A stretch of 64,000 nucleotides of DNA from Pseudomonas sp. NFR16 (GTDB taxonomy: Bacteria > Pseudomonadota > Gammaproteobacteria > Pseudomonadales > Pseudomonadaceae), in the NCBI RefSeq assembly GCF_900108875.1, contig NZ_FNYJ01000002.1:593383-657382 (forward strand), read 5' to 3'. Each line of letters begins with the position of its first letter. The first letter of the stretch is position 1. A model generated the notes under the pieces. It did no database searches. It was given only the letters and a program-made list of their open reading frames with translations, and was not told the DNA's origin. Below, piece by piece: positions 8,613-18,915 of the stretch. The position numbers were made by a program, and so were the translations under genes.

Positions 8613-10064
8613 ATGTCCGTTCGCCGCACCAAAATCGTAGCCACACTTGGCCCTGCAAGTAATTCGCCAGAAGTCATCGAGAAGCTGATCCTTGCCGGGC
8701 TGGACGTCGCCCGCCTGAACTTCTCCCACGGCACGCCCGACGAGCACAAGGCTCGCGCGAAGCTGATCCGCGACATCGCCGCCAAGAACGGCCGCTTCGT
8801 CGCGTTGCTGGGTGACCTGCAAGGCCCGAAAATTCGTATCGCCAAATTCGCCAACAAGAAGATCGAGCTCAAGGTCGGTGACAAGTTCACCTTCTCGACC
8901 AGCCATCCTCTGACCGAAGGCACTCAGGAAATCGTCGGTATCGACTATCCCGATCTGGTCAAGGACTGCGGCGTAGGCGACGAATTGTTGCTCGACGACG
9001 GACGAGTGGTGATGCGCGTTGACACGCAGACCGCCGACGCCCTGCACTGCACCGTGACCATTGGTGGCCCGCTGTCGGACCACAAAGGCATCAACCGCCG
9101 TGGCGGCGGTCTGACGGCTCCGGCGCTGACCGAAAAAGACAAGCAGGACATCAAGCTCGCTGCGGAAATGGACCTGGATTACCTCGCCGTTTCTTTCCCG
9201 CGCGACGCTGCGGACATGGAATACGCCCGCAAGCTGCGTGACGAATCCGGCGGCACCGCCTGGCTGGTTTCGAAGATCGAACGCGCTGAAGCCGTCGCCG
9301 ATGACGAGACCCTCGATGCGCTGATCCGCGCCAGTGACGCGGTCATGGTTGCCCGCGGCGACCTGGGCGTCGAGATCGGTGACGCTGAACTCGTCGGCAT
9401 CCAGAAGAAAATCATCCTGCACGCACGTCGCCATAACAAGGCGGTGATCGTTGCCACGCAGATGATGGAATCGATGATTTCGAGCCCCATGCCGACTCGC
9501 GCCGAAGTGTCCGACGTGGCCAACGCCGTGCTCGACTACACCGATGCCGTCATGCTGTCCGCCGAAAGTGCTGCCGGCTCCTACCCTGTCGAAGCGGTGG
9601 AAGCGATGGCGCGCATCTGCGTCGGCGCCGAGCGTCACCCGACCGGCAAGACGTCCAGCCACCGCATCGGCCACTCGTTCACCCGTTGCGACGAAAGCAT
9701 CGCGCTGGCGGCGATGTACACGGCGAACCACTTCCCGGGCGTCAAAGCGATCATCGCGCTGACCGAAAGCGGCTACACCCCGCTGATCATGTCGCGCATT
9801 CGCTCCTCGGTGCCGATCTACGCGTTTTCTCCGCACCGCGAAACCCAGGCGCGCGCCGCGATGTTCCGTGGCGTTTACACCATTCCGTTCGACCCGGCGG
9901 CATTGCCGGCCGGTCAGGTCAGCCAGTCGGCTGTGGACGAACTGGTCAAGCGTGGTCTGGTCGAGCAGGGTGACTGGGTCATCCTGACCAAGGGCGACAG
10001 CTACCACACGATCGGCGGCACCAACGGCATGAAGATCCTGCACGTCGGCGACCCGATGGTTTAA
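8613..10064 (+). CDS. pykA: Pyruvate kinase
   Basis: 483 residues, ATG at 8613 with AAGGAG upstream; an in-frame TTG two codons earlier is ignored. It converts phosphoenolpyruvate and ADP to pyruvate and ATP, the last step of lower glycolysis and the Entner-Doudoroff route. Visible family motifs are RRTKIVATLGPAS at the N-terminus, ARLNFSHG, GDLQGPKIRI, the active-site segment SKIERAEAV, VARGDLGVEI and ATQMMESMI. The sequence matches the P. aeruginosa PykA type as I remember it rather than the second Pseudomonas isozyme. A strong terminator follows 18 bases after the stop. Confidence 0.95.
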   Translation: MSVRRTKIVATLGPASNSPEVIEKLILAGLDVARLNFSHGTPDEHKARAKLIRDIAAKNGRFVALLGDLQGPKIRIAKFANKKIELKVGDKFTFSTSHPLTEGTQEIVGIDYPDLVKDCGVGDELLLDDGRVVMRVDTQTADALHCTVTIGGPLSDHKGINRRGGGLTAPALTEKDKQDIKLAAEMDLDYLAVSFPRDAADMEYARKLRDESGGTAWLVSKIERAEAVADDETLDALIRASDAVMVARGDLGVEIGDAELVGIQKKIILHARRHNKAVIVATQMMESMISSPMPTRAEVSDVANAVLDYTDAVMLSAESAAGSYPVEAVEAMARICVGAERHPTGKTSSHRIGHSFTRCDESIALAAMYTANHFPGVKAIIALTESGYTPLIMSRIRSSVPIYAFSPHRETQARAAMFRGVYTIPFDPAALPAGQVSQSAVDELVKRGLVEQGDWVILTKGDSYHTIGGTNGMKILHVGDPMV

Positions 10065-10081
10065 GACGCGGCACGCAACAG

Positions 10082-10120
10082 GCAAAAGCCCCGGCGCTCC
10101 TGAGAGGTCGGGGCTTTTGC
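10082..10120 (+). terminator. Rho-independent terminator of pykA
   Basis: An 11-base perfect inverted repeat, GCAAAAGCCCC at 10082-10092 and GGGGCTTTTGC at 10110-10120, with a 17-base loop. The paired A and T runs make it able to act in both directions, serving pykA and possibly the facing reductase gene. Confidence 0.85.
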
Positions 10121-10237
10121 GTCGTATGGCTGCGAATCAGGATCACACGGCCACTCGGGTCTGATCGCGGGTGACCATACTCCTGCAGGTGACGCCACTT
10201 ACCTTGGGTGGCACACCGAATGGCGGACGTCGTTCGG

Positions 10238-11176
10238 TCAGGTTTTCTCCAGAAACACATCGGCGAGCATCTGCCCTCGCGGCAATCCGGCGATGAATAA
10301 GCGCCTGGAAAACGCCTCGACGCTCGCGGGCGAGCCGCACACCAGCGCGATGGTCTGCCGGGAGGCGATGCGCAGATGCGCGAGGGCGGCGTGAAAATCG
10401 GCAGCGGCTACGAGTTCGGTCTTCAGGTTTGTATGCGCGTGCTCAAGCTGATTCATCGGTTCGGCCAGATAGTGCTCGCTGCTGTCGCGAGCGACATGCA
10501 GTACGTTGATCGGCCCTTGATGATCCTGCCGCAAGGCTTCGCGCAATACGCCCCATAAGGGACCCAGGCCGGTGCCGGCTGCCAGCAGCAACAACGGCCG
10601 GTCCTGCCAGTCACGATCGTATTGCAGTGCGCCGCCGCGCAGTTCGCCAAGCCTGAGCGGATCGCCCGCTTTGAGGGTGCGCGCCACATCGGCGAAGGCA
10701 CCGGGACGCTGGCAATCGATGTGAAATTCCAGAAATCCGTCCTCGCCGGGCAGGCTGGCCAGCGAATATGGTCGAGCGACGCCGCTGGCGGTCCACAGGA
10801 CCAGATGCTGCCCGGCGCGATAGCGCAGCGGGCGCTCGGGTTCAAGGCGCAGGCGCAACACCGAAGCACTGAGCCAGTGGCAGTCGCTCACCGTGGCGGG
10901 CAGGCCATCGCAGGCAGGATCGAAGATTTCCACGGCCAGGTCGTCGACCACGCGGCACTGACACGCCAGCCGCCAGCCCTGGTCACGTTTGTCGGCGTCC
11001 AGCGCCTGTGGCAGTTCATCGAGCGGCTCGCCGACGACGCAGCGCACCAGACAGGTGTGGCAACTGCCGGCTCGGCAGCTGTAAGGAACGGAGAAACCGG
11101 CATCGTTCAGGGCATCGAGCAGGTTGGCAGCCGATGCGACCGTCCATTGACGGCCGCCTGCCCGCAATTCAGGCAT
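10238..11176 (-). CDS. 2Fe-2S ferredoxin-type NAD(P)H reductase
   Basis: 312 residues. The N-terminal 90 residues are a plant-type ferredoxin domain with the Cys-x4-Cys-x2-Cys cluster ligands in SCRAGSCHTC and the fourth Cys in RLACQC. It is followed by an FAD-binding domain with RPYSLAS and a NAD-binding domain with AAGTGLGPLWGVL. The order matches oxygenase reductase components and CDP-6-deoxy-hexose reductase-like proteins; the physiological partner is unknown. I chose the ATG at 11176, which overlaps the diguanylate cyclase stop by 8 bases; an ATG two codons earlier is possible. The overlap implies co-transcription with the cyclase. Confidence 0.88.
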   Translation of the reverse strand: MPELRAGGRQWTVASAANLLDALNDAGFSVPYSCRAGSCHTCLVRCVVGEPLDELPQALDADKRDQGWRLACQCRVVDDLAVEIFDPACDGLPATVSDCHWLSASVLRLRLEPERPLRYRAGQHLVLWTASGVARPYSLASLPGEDGFLEFHIDCQRPGAFADVARTLKAGDPLRLGELRGGALQYDRDWQDRPLLLLAAGTGLGPLWGVLREALRQDHQGPINVLHVARDSSEHYLAEPMNQLEHAHTNLKTELVAAADFHAALAHLRIASRQTIALVCGSPASVEAFSRRLFIAGLPRGQMLADVFLEKT

Positions 11177-12290
11177 CGGCATAATCCCAGGCGCCATGAC
11201 AGCGATTGCGGCCCTGATGCTTGGCGCGGTACAACGCCTGGTCGGCCCGCTGCAGTGCCGGGTCCATGTGGTCGTTGCGCTCGATGAGGGTCATGCCGAT
11301 GGACAGACTCAGGTCCAGATCAGGCACATCCGCAAGCTTGACCTGCATGAACGCCAGACGGATACGCTCACAGCAATCGACCAGTTGCGCGCGGGTGCAG
11401 CGCGGAATCAGCAACACGAACTCTTCTCCTCCATAGCGCGCCAGAATGTCATCCGGGCGCAGGCACTCGTCGGCAATTTTGGCGAAGACCTGCAGGACCC
11501 GGTCACCTGCAGCGTGACCATAAATGTCGTTGACCCGCTTGAAGTGGTCGAGGTCGATGAGCGCCAGTCCGGCCGCATAACTGCCCTCCATGGCTTCCAG
11601 CTCACGGGTCGCCAGGCGCAGGAAATACCGGCGGTTATACAGGTTGGTCAGTTCGTCCGTGGACGCCAGTTCCTCGAGCTGGAACATCATTCCACGCAGG
11701 GTTTCCTGATGCGCCTGCAACGTGATCCTGCGCTGATGCATTCGCTGACGGGAAGCTTGCACGAAGCGCGCGTAGAGGCACAGCCAGGCCAGCACGATGA
11801 ACAACGCACAGGTCTGCAGCGCAGCCAGGCCAGGATCGTCGAGTCGGTCATGGGCCGCGTCCCACAAGTTCAGCCCTGTAAAACCGAGCAAGGCGAGCAC
11901 CGAACAGCGGATGAATACTTTCGGCCTCAGGTGAAACAGACCGAACAGCAAGACCAGCACATACAGCACCAGAAACGTGCCTCGAGCCGAATCCATGTGG
12001 GCGAGCAGAAAGGTCTGCCAGCCAAGCCCCATGAGCACCTGAAACTCAGTGAGGCTCGGGTCCTTGAAGCGCAGGTTGTAGCCGCCGAAGAACACCAGAC
12101 TCAGCACGCCCTGCATCAGCAATACCGACACACTGGCGAGCCAGACGCCAAAGAACGTCGCGTGGTAATACCCGGCGCAGTAGGCAACCATTATCAGCAC
12201 GATCAATAACACATAGGTGCCAGTTGCCAGGCCAAAACGCTTGAGCCGTAAGCGCTGGATAGATCCGTCTAATGGAGGCTGGGTCGTCAT
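11169..12290 (-). CDS. sadC: Membrane diguanylate cyclase, SadC-like
   Basis: 373 residues from the ATG at 12290. The N-terminal 170 residues form about six transmembrane helices, followed by a short coiled coil (MHQRRITLQAHQETLRGMMFQLEELAS) and a GGDEF domain with active-site GGEEF near residue 287. An RPDD product-inhibition site (RxxD) sits five residues before GGEEF, so the enzyme should be feedback-inhibited by c-di-GMP. Architecture and position (upstream of the reductase, before the fumarase gene) match P. aeruginosa SadC (PA4332, recalled), though this protein is shorter. The ribosome site is weak, and a longer in-frame start at 12446 remains possible. Confidence 0.8.
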   Translation of the reverse strand: MTTQPPLDGSIQRLRLKRFGLATGTYVLLIVLIMVAYCAGYYHATFFGVWLASVSVLLMQGVLSLVFFGGYNLRFKDPSLTEFQVLMGLGWQTFLLAHMDSARGTFLVLYVLVLLFGLFHLRPKVFIRCSVLALLGFTGLNLWDAAHDRLDDPGLAALQTCALFIVLAWLCLYARFVQASRQRMHQRRITLQAHQETLRGMMFQLEELASTDELTNLYNRRYFLRLATRELEAMEGSYAAGLALIDLDHFKRVNDIYGHAAGDRVLQVFAKIADECLRPDDILARYGGEEFVLLIPRCTRAQLVDCCERIRLAFMQVKLADVPDLDLSLSIGMTLIERNDHMDPALQRADQALYRAKHQGRNRCHGAWDYADA

Positions 12291-12614
12291 CGTCTGCGCT
12301 TTCGTCCTGTCCGGCCACAGGGGCCTGCTTCGCGCCGCTGGCCGAGAGAGGTCAGTGGACGCTTCGATCATCCGGGAAGATGCCAATGTAGTGGAAACCG
12401 CGCGTTTCGCCAACGCGCCTGTCGCCCGACGTGTCGATACTGCCATTTGAGTGTAATGATTCTGGTACTACGCCGTACGCTGAGTGCCGATTCCCCGCTG
12501 CGTGCGTCGAAACATCGCGTTATATCTGGCCGCTTCTCTATATATATTTATATCAATTCGGACGCTGCAAGCGCTTAGTCTGAGGCTGCACTCAACAACC
12601 ACGGAAGGTTACCC
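12291..12614. other. Divergent intergenic region with AT-rich tract upstream of Rhs module 1
   Basis: 324 bases between sadC and the first Rhs-module gene. Bases about 12520-12560 are strikingly AT-rich (a TATATATATTTATAT tract) compared with the GC-rich flanks, which fits a promoter or curved-DNA region at the edge of acquired DNA. I could not define a -35/-10 pair with confidence. No ORF here is convincing. Confidence 0.4.
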
Positions 12615-13610
12615 ATGCATATCGAATTCAAAGATGACGCCAAATGGCTGAGCAAATTCAAGATTGACGTGACGTCCAACACGAACAAGCTTTATAACAA
12701 CGGCAATCAGCAAATTAAGGTCACGGTCAGTCTGACACCCGTTAAAGGACAGGAAATTACCGATCAACAGATGGACAGCATCTGGATCTTCCTGATAAAG
12801 GACGGCAGCGACTTTCGCGATCTGGGTCAGGGCTTCGGTCTGAATGCCAAACATCCAGACGTGGAGAACAACAACAGCTTTTCTCCGGAAGACTATTTCA
12901 AAGTATCGCTCAATAAGCATCCGAACGTGGAATACTATGCCGCGTCAGGTTTTGCACCCCAGCCTCTGCTCGAGTCCGCGCCGCGGAGCCGGGATTATTA
13001 TATCTCCACACTGGCCCATGGTGGCGAACGCTACAAACTGTACGCAGGTATCACTAAAGAGGAAGGTGTTGAATATGCCACCTGCACGTCGCGTTTCAAC
13101 TCGCATATCGAGCTGGAGGCCATTAGCACCCCGCGCCGCAGACGCAGTGACTTTACACTGGAACGAGTCCACGCGTTCGAAGGCTCCACCGACGACGGTG
13201 AGACCGATGTAGACATTGACGTCTATTATCTGCAGTTTGCCGATCGGACGTTGCGAATTGCAGGCGCCATACCGCGGGATGGCGACGATGAGCATTTTTA
13301 TTATCAAGACTCGGAAGCCTACTACCCACTCCGATCATGGGTTCGCTACACCTACTTTGAAACTCAGTACCACTTCGGGTTCAAACCTGGAGCTGCCCGA
13401 GACTTCAGGTATAAAGATATTTCCGTCGCAATAAACGATCGTCCCGGCGCAATGAATTTTTTACGCTTGGAGTTGATCGGCCTGCTGCCTCCCCACTCCC
13501 GCACGTACGGACCAACGCGCTGGATAGTATTCGACCAATATGGTAACTCGTACGGTATTGAAATGACCCAAAAAAACTCGGGCAACGAGATAGATTTCAA
13601 AATGTTTTGA
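12615..13610 (+). CDS. Unknown protein heading Rhs module 1 (family paralogue A)
   Basis: 331 residues, no signal peptide or membrane helix; ribosome site GGAAGG before the ATG. I do not recognise the family. It is paralogous to the products at 23415 and 27145: all three share an N-terminal block with a QQ-h-x-V pattern (here NQQIKVTVSL), a middle segment YYISTLAHGGERYKLYAGIT, and a C-terminal D-x2-G-N-S motif (VFDQYGNSYGIEM). Alternating hydrophobic residues suggest beta structure. It lies 91 bases upstream of the Rhs N-half and reads as AT-richer than the core genome. A role as Rhs partner, chaperone or adaptor is inference only. Confidence 0.7.
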   Translation: MHIEFKDDAKWLSKFKIDVTSNTNKLYNNGNQQIKVTVSLTPVKGQEITDQQMDSIWIFLIKDGSDFRDLGQGFGLNAKHPDVENNNSFSPEDYFKVSLNKHPNVEYYAASGFAPQPLLESAPRSRDYYISTLAHGGERYKLYAGITKEEGVEYATCTSRFNSHIELEAISTPRRRRSDFTLERVHAFEGSTDDGETDVDIDVYYLQFADRTLRIAGAIPRDGDDEHFYYQDSEAYYPLRSWVRYTYFETQYHFGFKPGAARDFRYKDISVAINDRPGAMNFLRLELIGLLPPHSRTYGPTRWIVFDQYGNSYGIEMTQKNSGNEIDFKMF

Positions 13611-13701
13611 CGTGTCAATAGAACTTGCGCCGGCGCGTCATACCCCCTCGCTGATGACGCGTCGTTTCCACCTTAATGGCTTATCGCTAAAGAGAATTCG
13701 C

Positions 13702-16334
13702 ATGTCCAGCATTCATACCCAAGCCAACAACTTCATGGACTGTATAAAGACCGGAGTCGATGCCCGCACCGGACAATTCACCATCGCTTTCAAACTGCCT
13801 CTACTGCCGGCCAACCATCTGGCCGGTCCCGCGCTCACGCCCACGCTGAGTTTTGGCGTACTGGGCTCGACCCGCAATAAAGGGTTCGGACTGGGCTGGT
13901 CGCTGGATTTGAGCGAGCTCGACCTGCATCAGGATGCGCCGTCTTTGCGCTTGTCGTCGGGAGAACAGTTCGCCGTCGACCTCGACAACACCACCTTCAC
14001 CCCGGGCAGCGAGCTGAAGCTGTTCGACGCCAAACTCACATCCATGGTGGTGACATGTGAGCATGAAGACGTGTTTCGCGTGGATCAGAAAAACGGTCAG
14101 ACGGAAATCCTCACTCGACAACACGACAGCGCGCGCTACCTGGTCACGGAAGTGCGCAGCCCGGAAGGCAATCGCGTGTTCGTCGAATGGGCGCCTTACG
14201 GCAACGGCGATTTCATCCTTGAAACGATCCGCGACGAAACCCGGACCTTGCTCGAGGTGAAAACCGATGACAGCGAAGTCGTATTCACGATACCGGGACG
14301 CGAGGACGAGGCCGTGCGCCTGCAACTGGCTAACGACAAACTCAGCGAGATGTACCTGCCCGGCATCGAGACGCCCTTCTCCATCGTCTACGACCATCAT
14401 GCCCTCGACGCCCAGAACTTCCTGCTGCTGCCGACGGGTGTCACCAGCCCGCTGGGCGCGACCGATTCCATGATCTGGGCAACTGGTGAAGAAGGCCATC
14501 GACTGCCACCCGGTGCGCCTTTCGACGTCATGCCCAGAGTGCTGGAATGGACACACTCGGCGGGAACGGCCCATACCGCACTCACCCGCTATTACGAATG
14601 GTCCGGCGCCCACAACTTTCTCGGGTTCGGCAGCGATCAGGCTTTTGACTGGCAGCGAGGGCGCGACAACCTCTATCAGGTCGAGCAGGATTACGAGTAC
14701 GAAGTCGTCGAAACCCTGACCGGGCCCAACGGGAACACCCTGGCGACCATTACCCGGACGTGGAACCGCTTCCATCTGCTGACCTGCGAAGTGACACGCC
14801 GCGGCAGCGCCGAGAAGCGCACCGAAACCACGTTCGGCCTTGAGCCCGATGTCGACTGGGATGGCCAGCCCGCGTGGTGCCAATTGCCCCATCTGCAGAC
14901 CGTCACGTACATCGACCACAGCCGCGCCGGTGCGCAACGCAGCGAGCAGACTGAATATCGCTACGATGTGTCGGGCAATATCGTATTCGCCCGATCGCCC
15001 GCCGGCGTGGAAGAGCACAGCGAGTATTACCCGGCTGAAGGCGCTCCGGCTTCGGCCGAAGGCAACGGTTGCCCGCCCAACGCGCTGGGCATGGTAAGGC
15101 ACCTGAAGAAAAAGACCATCAAACCCGCGCCCCTTGATGACGGTATCCACGGCGGCGCTCCGGTCATATCCACCACCTACCATTACGAATCACTGGCCTC
15201 GAAGCTCGAGGGCGCGCCTGCGTTTGTCGTGGTGAACACCGAAATCGTGCGGGACGACACCCAGGGTCGCCTGCTGGAGACCACAACGCAGACCTACATC
15301 ACTGAACCGGGACCGCACTATGCGCGTCTGGACAGCAAGGTCACGACCCTCAACGGCAAAGCCACCACGACAAGCTTTCGCTACGAGCTGAGTGAAGACG
15401 AGCTGAGCACTCACACCACCATCACCGGTTTCGAGAACACCGATGACGTGCGTGCCACCCAGAGCAGTGCCAGAGCCCTCGGCACGGGCCGGCTGACGCG
15501 GGAGCGCAATCAAGCGGGCGTCATTTCGCGCTACGTCTACGACAGCCTCGGTCGCGTCACACTGGCGGTGACTGCCGATGACACTCGCTACGAGGCCAGG
15601 CGCGCGTCGACCTACCATGTGCACGATGAAAAAGCGCGTGGATGCAGGACCGGTGACGAGAACCCGGTGATGATCGAGCATCGGCATTCGACCGGACAGC
15701 GTCGTCGCCAATGGCTCGATGGCGAGGGTCGCACAGTGCGCGTAGAGCTCGAAGACATCGACCACGCCCTGACGTGTTCCGCGAGATTGCCTGCTGTGTG
15801 TTCGACGCCGAAGGCCGCACGGTCAGTGAAATGCAGCAGGACTGGCTGCGCGATCCCGAGGATCCGACCACCGTGACCGCACTCAGACTGACCACTCACA
15901 CGCACTATGACGACTGGGGCCAGACAAGCCTGAGCGTTACACCCGATGGGGTCGAAAGCCATACCGAGCACAACCCGATCAACCTCAGCGTCAAAAGCTG
16001 GCAGCAGAACGGCGCGCTCAAGGGGCCGCATACGGTCACGCACCATAACGCCGCCGGCAGCGCGATCATGGAGCAGCTCTACGACGCCGAGGGCGGGTTG
16101 ATTCGCGCCAGAAAATGGCAACGCGATGGCTTGGATCGAGTGACCCGAACCACCCTTCAGGTGCCTGGCCAGGTCGATCGCGTAACGTCCGTTCAGCTGG
16201 ACGCATACGGGCGCATCGTCGAACAGCGGCTGGCTGACGACACGGTCGTGAACTGGACCTTCGCCGCTCACAGCGACGATAACCACCCCGAGACCATCGC
16301 TGTCACTGCATCCCTTGTCACCCTGGCCTCGTGA
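13702..16334 (+). pseudogene. Rhs/YD-repeat N-half protein, frameshifted copy
   Basis: The first frame runs from ATG 13702 to 15876; homologous sequence then continues in another frame to the stop at 16334. Compared with the intact paralogue at 24461, the reading is continuous up to VELEDIDHA, then resumes one frame over at DVFREIACCVFDAEGR. The switch is at about 15767-15771, where GCCCTGACG would need one more base, most simply a lost C. Together the parts encode about 877 residues, matching the 878 of the paralogue. Features include VDARTGQFTIAF, GFGLGWS and multiple YD-type repeats (YRYDVSGN, YVYDSLGR). No slippery heptamer is evident. It is either a broken gene or a sequencing error. Confidence 0.8.
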
Positions 16335-16426
16335 GCACAGTGCTGGAACACGGCATGTCATGAACGGGAACGCTGCGGTGCAGAGCAGCGCTTGCGATGG
16401 AAGCAACATTTCGAAGGATCGAAAAC

Positions 16427-18871
16427 ATGAACAACCCCACAATCATCGGTCGTCAGACCTTCGACGGCCTGGGCCGTCAGCTGTCGGTCAGTGTCGGCGG
16501 CAACACCTCCCGCTTTCACTACCGCGCCGGGCAACTGCCGCCTTCATCGACCACGCTCGCTGATGGCAAAAAGATCGAGTTCACCTATGAGAAAGACCTG
16601 AACAACCCCTTGCTCAGGGTTGAAGCTGATGGTGAAGCGGCAACGCAGATAGCCAGGCACGCACAATTCGGACACCCTTCGACGATCGTCGGTGAGCTGG
16701 GTACCCAGGCTTTCGCATTCAGCACCACAGGACAGGCGACCGAAGACAGCTGGACCGTCGACGGACAAACGCACACCACCGCCTGGCGCTACTCGTTCAG
16801 TGGCCTGCTGCAAGGCTTTCGAGATGCCAAGGGGGTAACCCATCAGCGCGAGTTCGATTCATCTGGCCGCGTGTGCACCACCCGCGTCGGCGAGGTTGAC
16901 ACCCACTACACCTACGACGCCCTGTCGCGACCGGTGACCGTCAGTGTCAGCGACCCGCAAACCGGGAAGACCCTGACCACTGCGATCACGTACGATGCCG
17001 CGGGGCGTGAGCTCACGCGCACCTTTGCCCTCATGCGAACGGGTGAGACGCACGGCACAGATGGTCGAACGATCACCCAGGCCCTGACGTACACCGGGCT
17101 CGACCAGATCCTCTCTCGAACCTGGGACGATGGCACCGAGCGCCACGCAGAGCATTTCGCCTACGATGTGCGCGACCGGCTCGTGCGCTACACCGCAGAT
17201 AAGCGCGCGGCAGCGCCAGATCCATTCGGCAACCTCATCGTCGATCAGACCTTCGCCTTCAACGCGTACAACGGGCACGAGACAGTCGTGAGCACCTACG
17301 CTGACGGCAGCCGCGATGAAGCCCGCTTCAGCTACGCCGTCGACGACCCGACCCGTCCGGTGAAAGTCACTCACACCCATCCGTCCTGGCCGTCAGAGAT
17401 CACGCTCGAGTACGACGCGTGTGGGCGCGTGGTCAGCGACAGCCTTGGTCGTCACCTGAGCTGGAACACCCAGGGTCGACTGACCCAGGTCCGCTCGCCA
17501 TCCGGCATTTGCACGTACCGATACGACCCCAGCGGACAGCTGACTGACCGAGAAGTCGACGGCCTGCTGACACGTGATTTCTACAGTGCCGATCAGCTCA
17601 CCCATCAGCGTTGCGGCGAAGACAGCATCGAATTGATCGGCGATCTGAGCACACTGTTCGCCGTGAACAAAGTGACGGGCAGCATCCGCAAGACCATCCT
17701 GCTGGGCACTGACGCACAGGGCAGCGTGCGCCTCGAAGCCGACAGCACCGTGCGCACACGCCGCTACACCGCCCATGGGGCACAGGCTCCAGACGCCAGC
17801 GAAGTCGCATTTGGCTACGCCGGCGAGCAGATCGAGCCCCTGTCAGGACTGAGCATTCCCGGCGGCAATCGCCCCTACGACCCAGTGCTGATGTGCTTTC
17901 TCGCACCCGACACCGACAGCCCGTTCGGGCCGGGCGGGATCAATCCATATGCGTGGTGTGCAGGGGATCCGGTCAATCGTGTAGACCCCGATGGCCATAG
18001 CTGGACGGATTACATTCTCCCTGTCGCAGGTATCGCAGTGGCCGTGGTATCGGTAATCGCGGGGCTCATTGCGACCATGCCGGCGGCAGGAGCGCTGATC
18101 AGCGTCGGACCAGGCTTGCTGACCTCCGCACAAATCGCCGGGCTTGTCAGTATGGCGCTGGACATCGTCGGCATGACGACAGGCATTGCCAGCGTGATAT
18201 TGGAAGCCGCTGGCGACGACAGCGCCGCCTCCGGTGTCTTGGGCGGCATTTCCATGGTCGCCGGCCTGGCGGGCGCTGGCGTAGGCCTAAAGCTGTTCAC
18301 GTTGAAACAGGCAGGCAAACAGCTCAAGGCGCTGGACCGCAAGCAAGGATGGGCAGTGCCCAAGCCGGGCCGGCTGGGCAAGGGAGAAGTGCTGGCGCAG
18401 CACACATCCAAGGGGGTGGACGTCGGGTTCATCGAGACTTATCTCGGCTCCAACCGCGCCGCCCTTCTGACCCACGGAGATCCAAAACGCGCGCTGCTCA
18501 TGGCGCCAGACGGCAGTACATTGCGCGCAGCTGACCTCGCAAGAGACATCATCGCCCCTCGACTGCAAGCGCTCGGTGCCGGCGCAGATGACACGTTCGT
18601 GCTGCTGTCGTGCTGGGGCGGGAAGAACGGTGCTGCGCTGGAGATTGCCAAGGAGCTGGGCCGTCCCGTTCAGGGCTTCACGGAAAAGGTGTTTGTCAAA
18701 GGGTTCGCCAATCTGCAGTTGAACCCGAACGCGGCAAACATCCCGACGCAAGCCACTTCTTATCTCGAGCGCATGCGCGCGACGGGCAACCCTTTCAAAG
18801 CCTGGAAAACCACCTACAAACCGGCGCGATCCAATATCTATCACCCTGACGGCACCGTGGTGCCGGTCTGA
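16427..18871 (+). CDS. Rhs C-half protein with core domain and HG/C C-terminal domain (RhsA)
   Basis: 814 residues from ATG 16427 with GAAGGATCG upstream; an earlier in-frame start adds ten residues. It opens with GRQTFDGLGRQL, then carries YD repeats (TYDALSRP, RYDPSGQL), a Rhs-associated core ending NPYAWCAGDPVNRVDPDGH near residue 525, and a hydrophobic Ala/Gly-rich segment (about 528-630). The C-terminal domain contains THG (His683) and LLSCWGG (Cys729), both conserved in the two paralogues. Rhs cores self-cleave and enclose a C-terminal effector; here the usual DPxGL ends in His instead of Leu. Tandem with the next gene, 44 bases apart. Activity unknown. Confidence 0.82.
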   Translation: MNNPTIIGRQTFDGLGRQLSVSVGGNTSRFHYRAGQLPPSSTTLADGKKIEFTYEKDLNNPLLRVEADGEAATQIARHAQFGHPSTIVGELGTQAFAFSTTGQATEDSWTVDGQTHTTAWRYSFSGLLQGFRDAKGVTHQREFDSSGRVCTTRVGEVDTHYTYDALSRPVTVSVSDPQTGKTLTTAITYDAAGRELTRTFALMRTGETHGTDGRTITQALTYTGLDQILSRTWDDGTERHAEHFAYDVRDRLVRYTADKRAAAPDPFGNLIVDQTFAFNAYNGHETVVSTYADGSRDEARFSYAVDDPTRPVKVTHTHPSWPSEITLEYDACGRVVSDSLGRHLSWNTQGRLTQVRSPSGICTYRYDPSGQLTDREVDGLLTRDFYSADQLTHQRCGEDSIELIGDLSTLFAVNKVTGSIRKTILLGTDAQGSVRLEADSTVRTRRYTAHGAQAPDASEVAFGYAGEQIEPLSGLSIPGGNRPYDPVLMCFLAPDTDSPFGPGGINPYAWCAGDPVNRVDPDGHSWTDYILPVAGIAVAVVSVIAGLIATMPAAGALISVGPGLLTSAQIAGLVSMALDIVGMTTGIASVILEAAGDDSAASGVLGGISMVAGLAGAGVGLKLFTLKQAGKQLKALDRKQGWAVPKPGRLGKGEVLAQHTSKGVDVGFIETYLGSNRAALLTHGDPKRALLMAPDGSTLRAADLARDIIAPRLQALGAGADDTFVLLSCWGGKNGAALEIAKELGRPVQGFTEKVFVKGFANLQLNPNAANIPTQATSYLERMRATGNPFKAWKTTYKPARSNIYHPDGTVVPV
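16448..16480 (+). repeat. 33-base direct repeat, copy 1
   Basis: The start of the GRQTFDGLGRQ coding segment in the first Rhs C-half is identical over 33 bases to 18937-18969 in the next gene. It marks the 5' edge of homology between the tandem copies and is a likely recombination site. Confidence 0.75.
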
Positions 18872-18915
18872 ATCGTCGGCGCACTTCTCGGACATCACCT
18901 CCAAGGATTGGAACC

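Noticed and set aside
8598..10085. 495-codon open frame antisense to pyruvate kinase
   Set aside because: Same composition artefact; pykA on the plus strand is unmistakable.
15767..15771. Programmed ribosomal frameshift in the Rhs N-half
   Set aside because: No X-XXY-YYZ slippery heptamer or nearby strong hairpin was seen, and the paralogue at 24461 is a single frame; a mutation or sequencing error is simpler.
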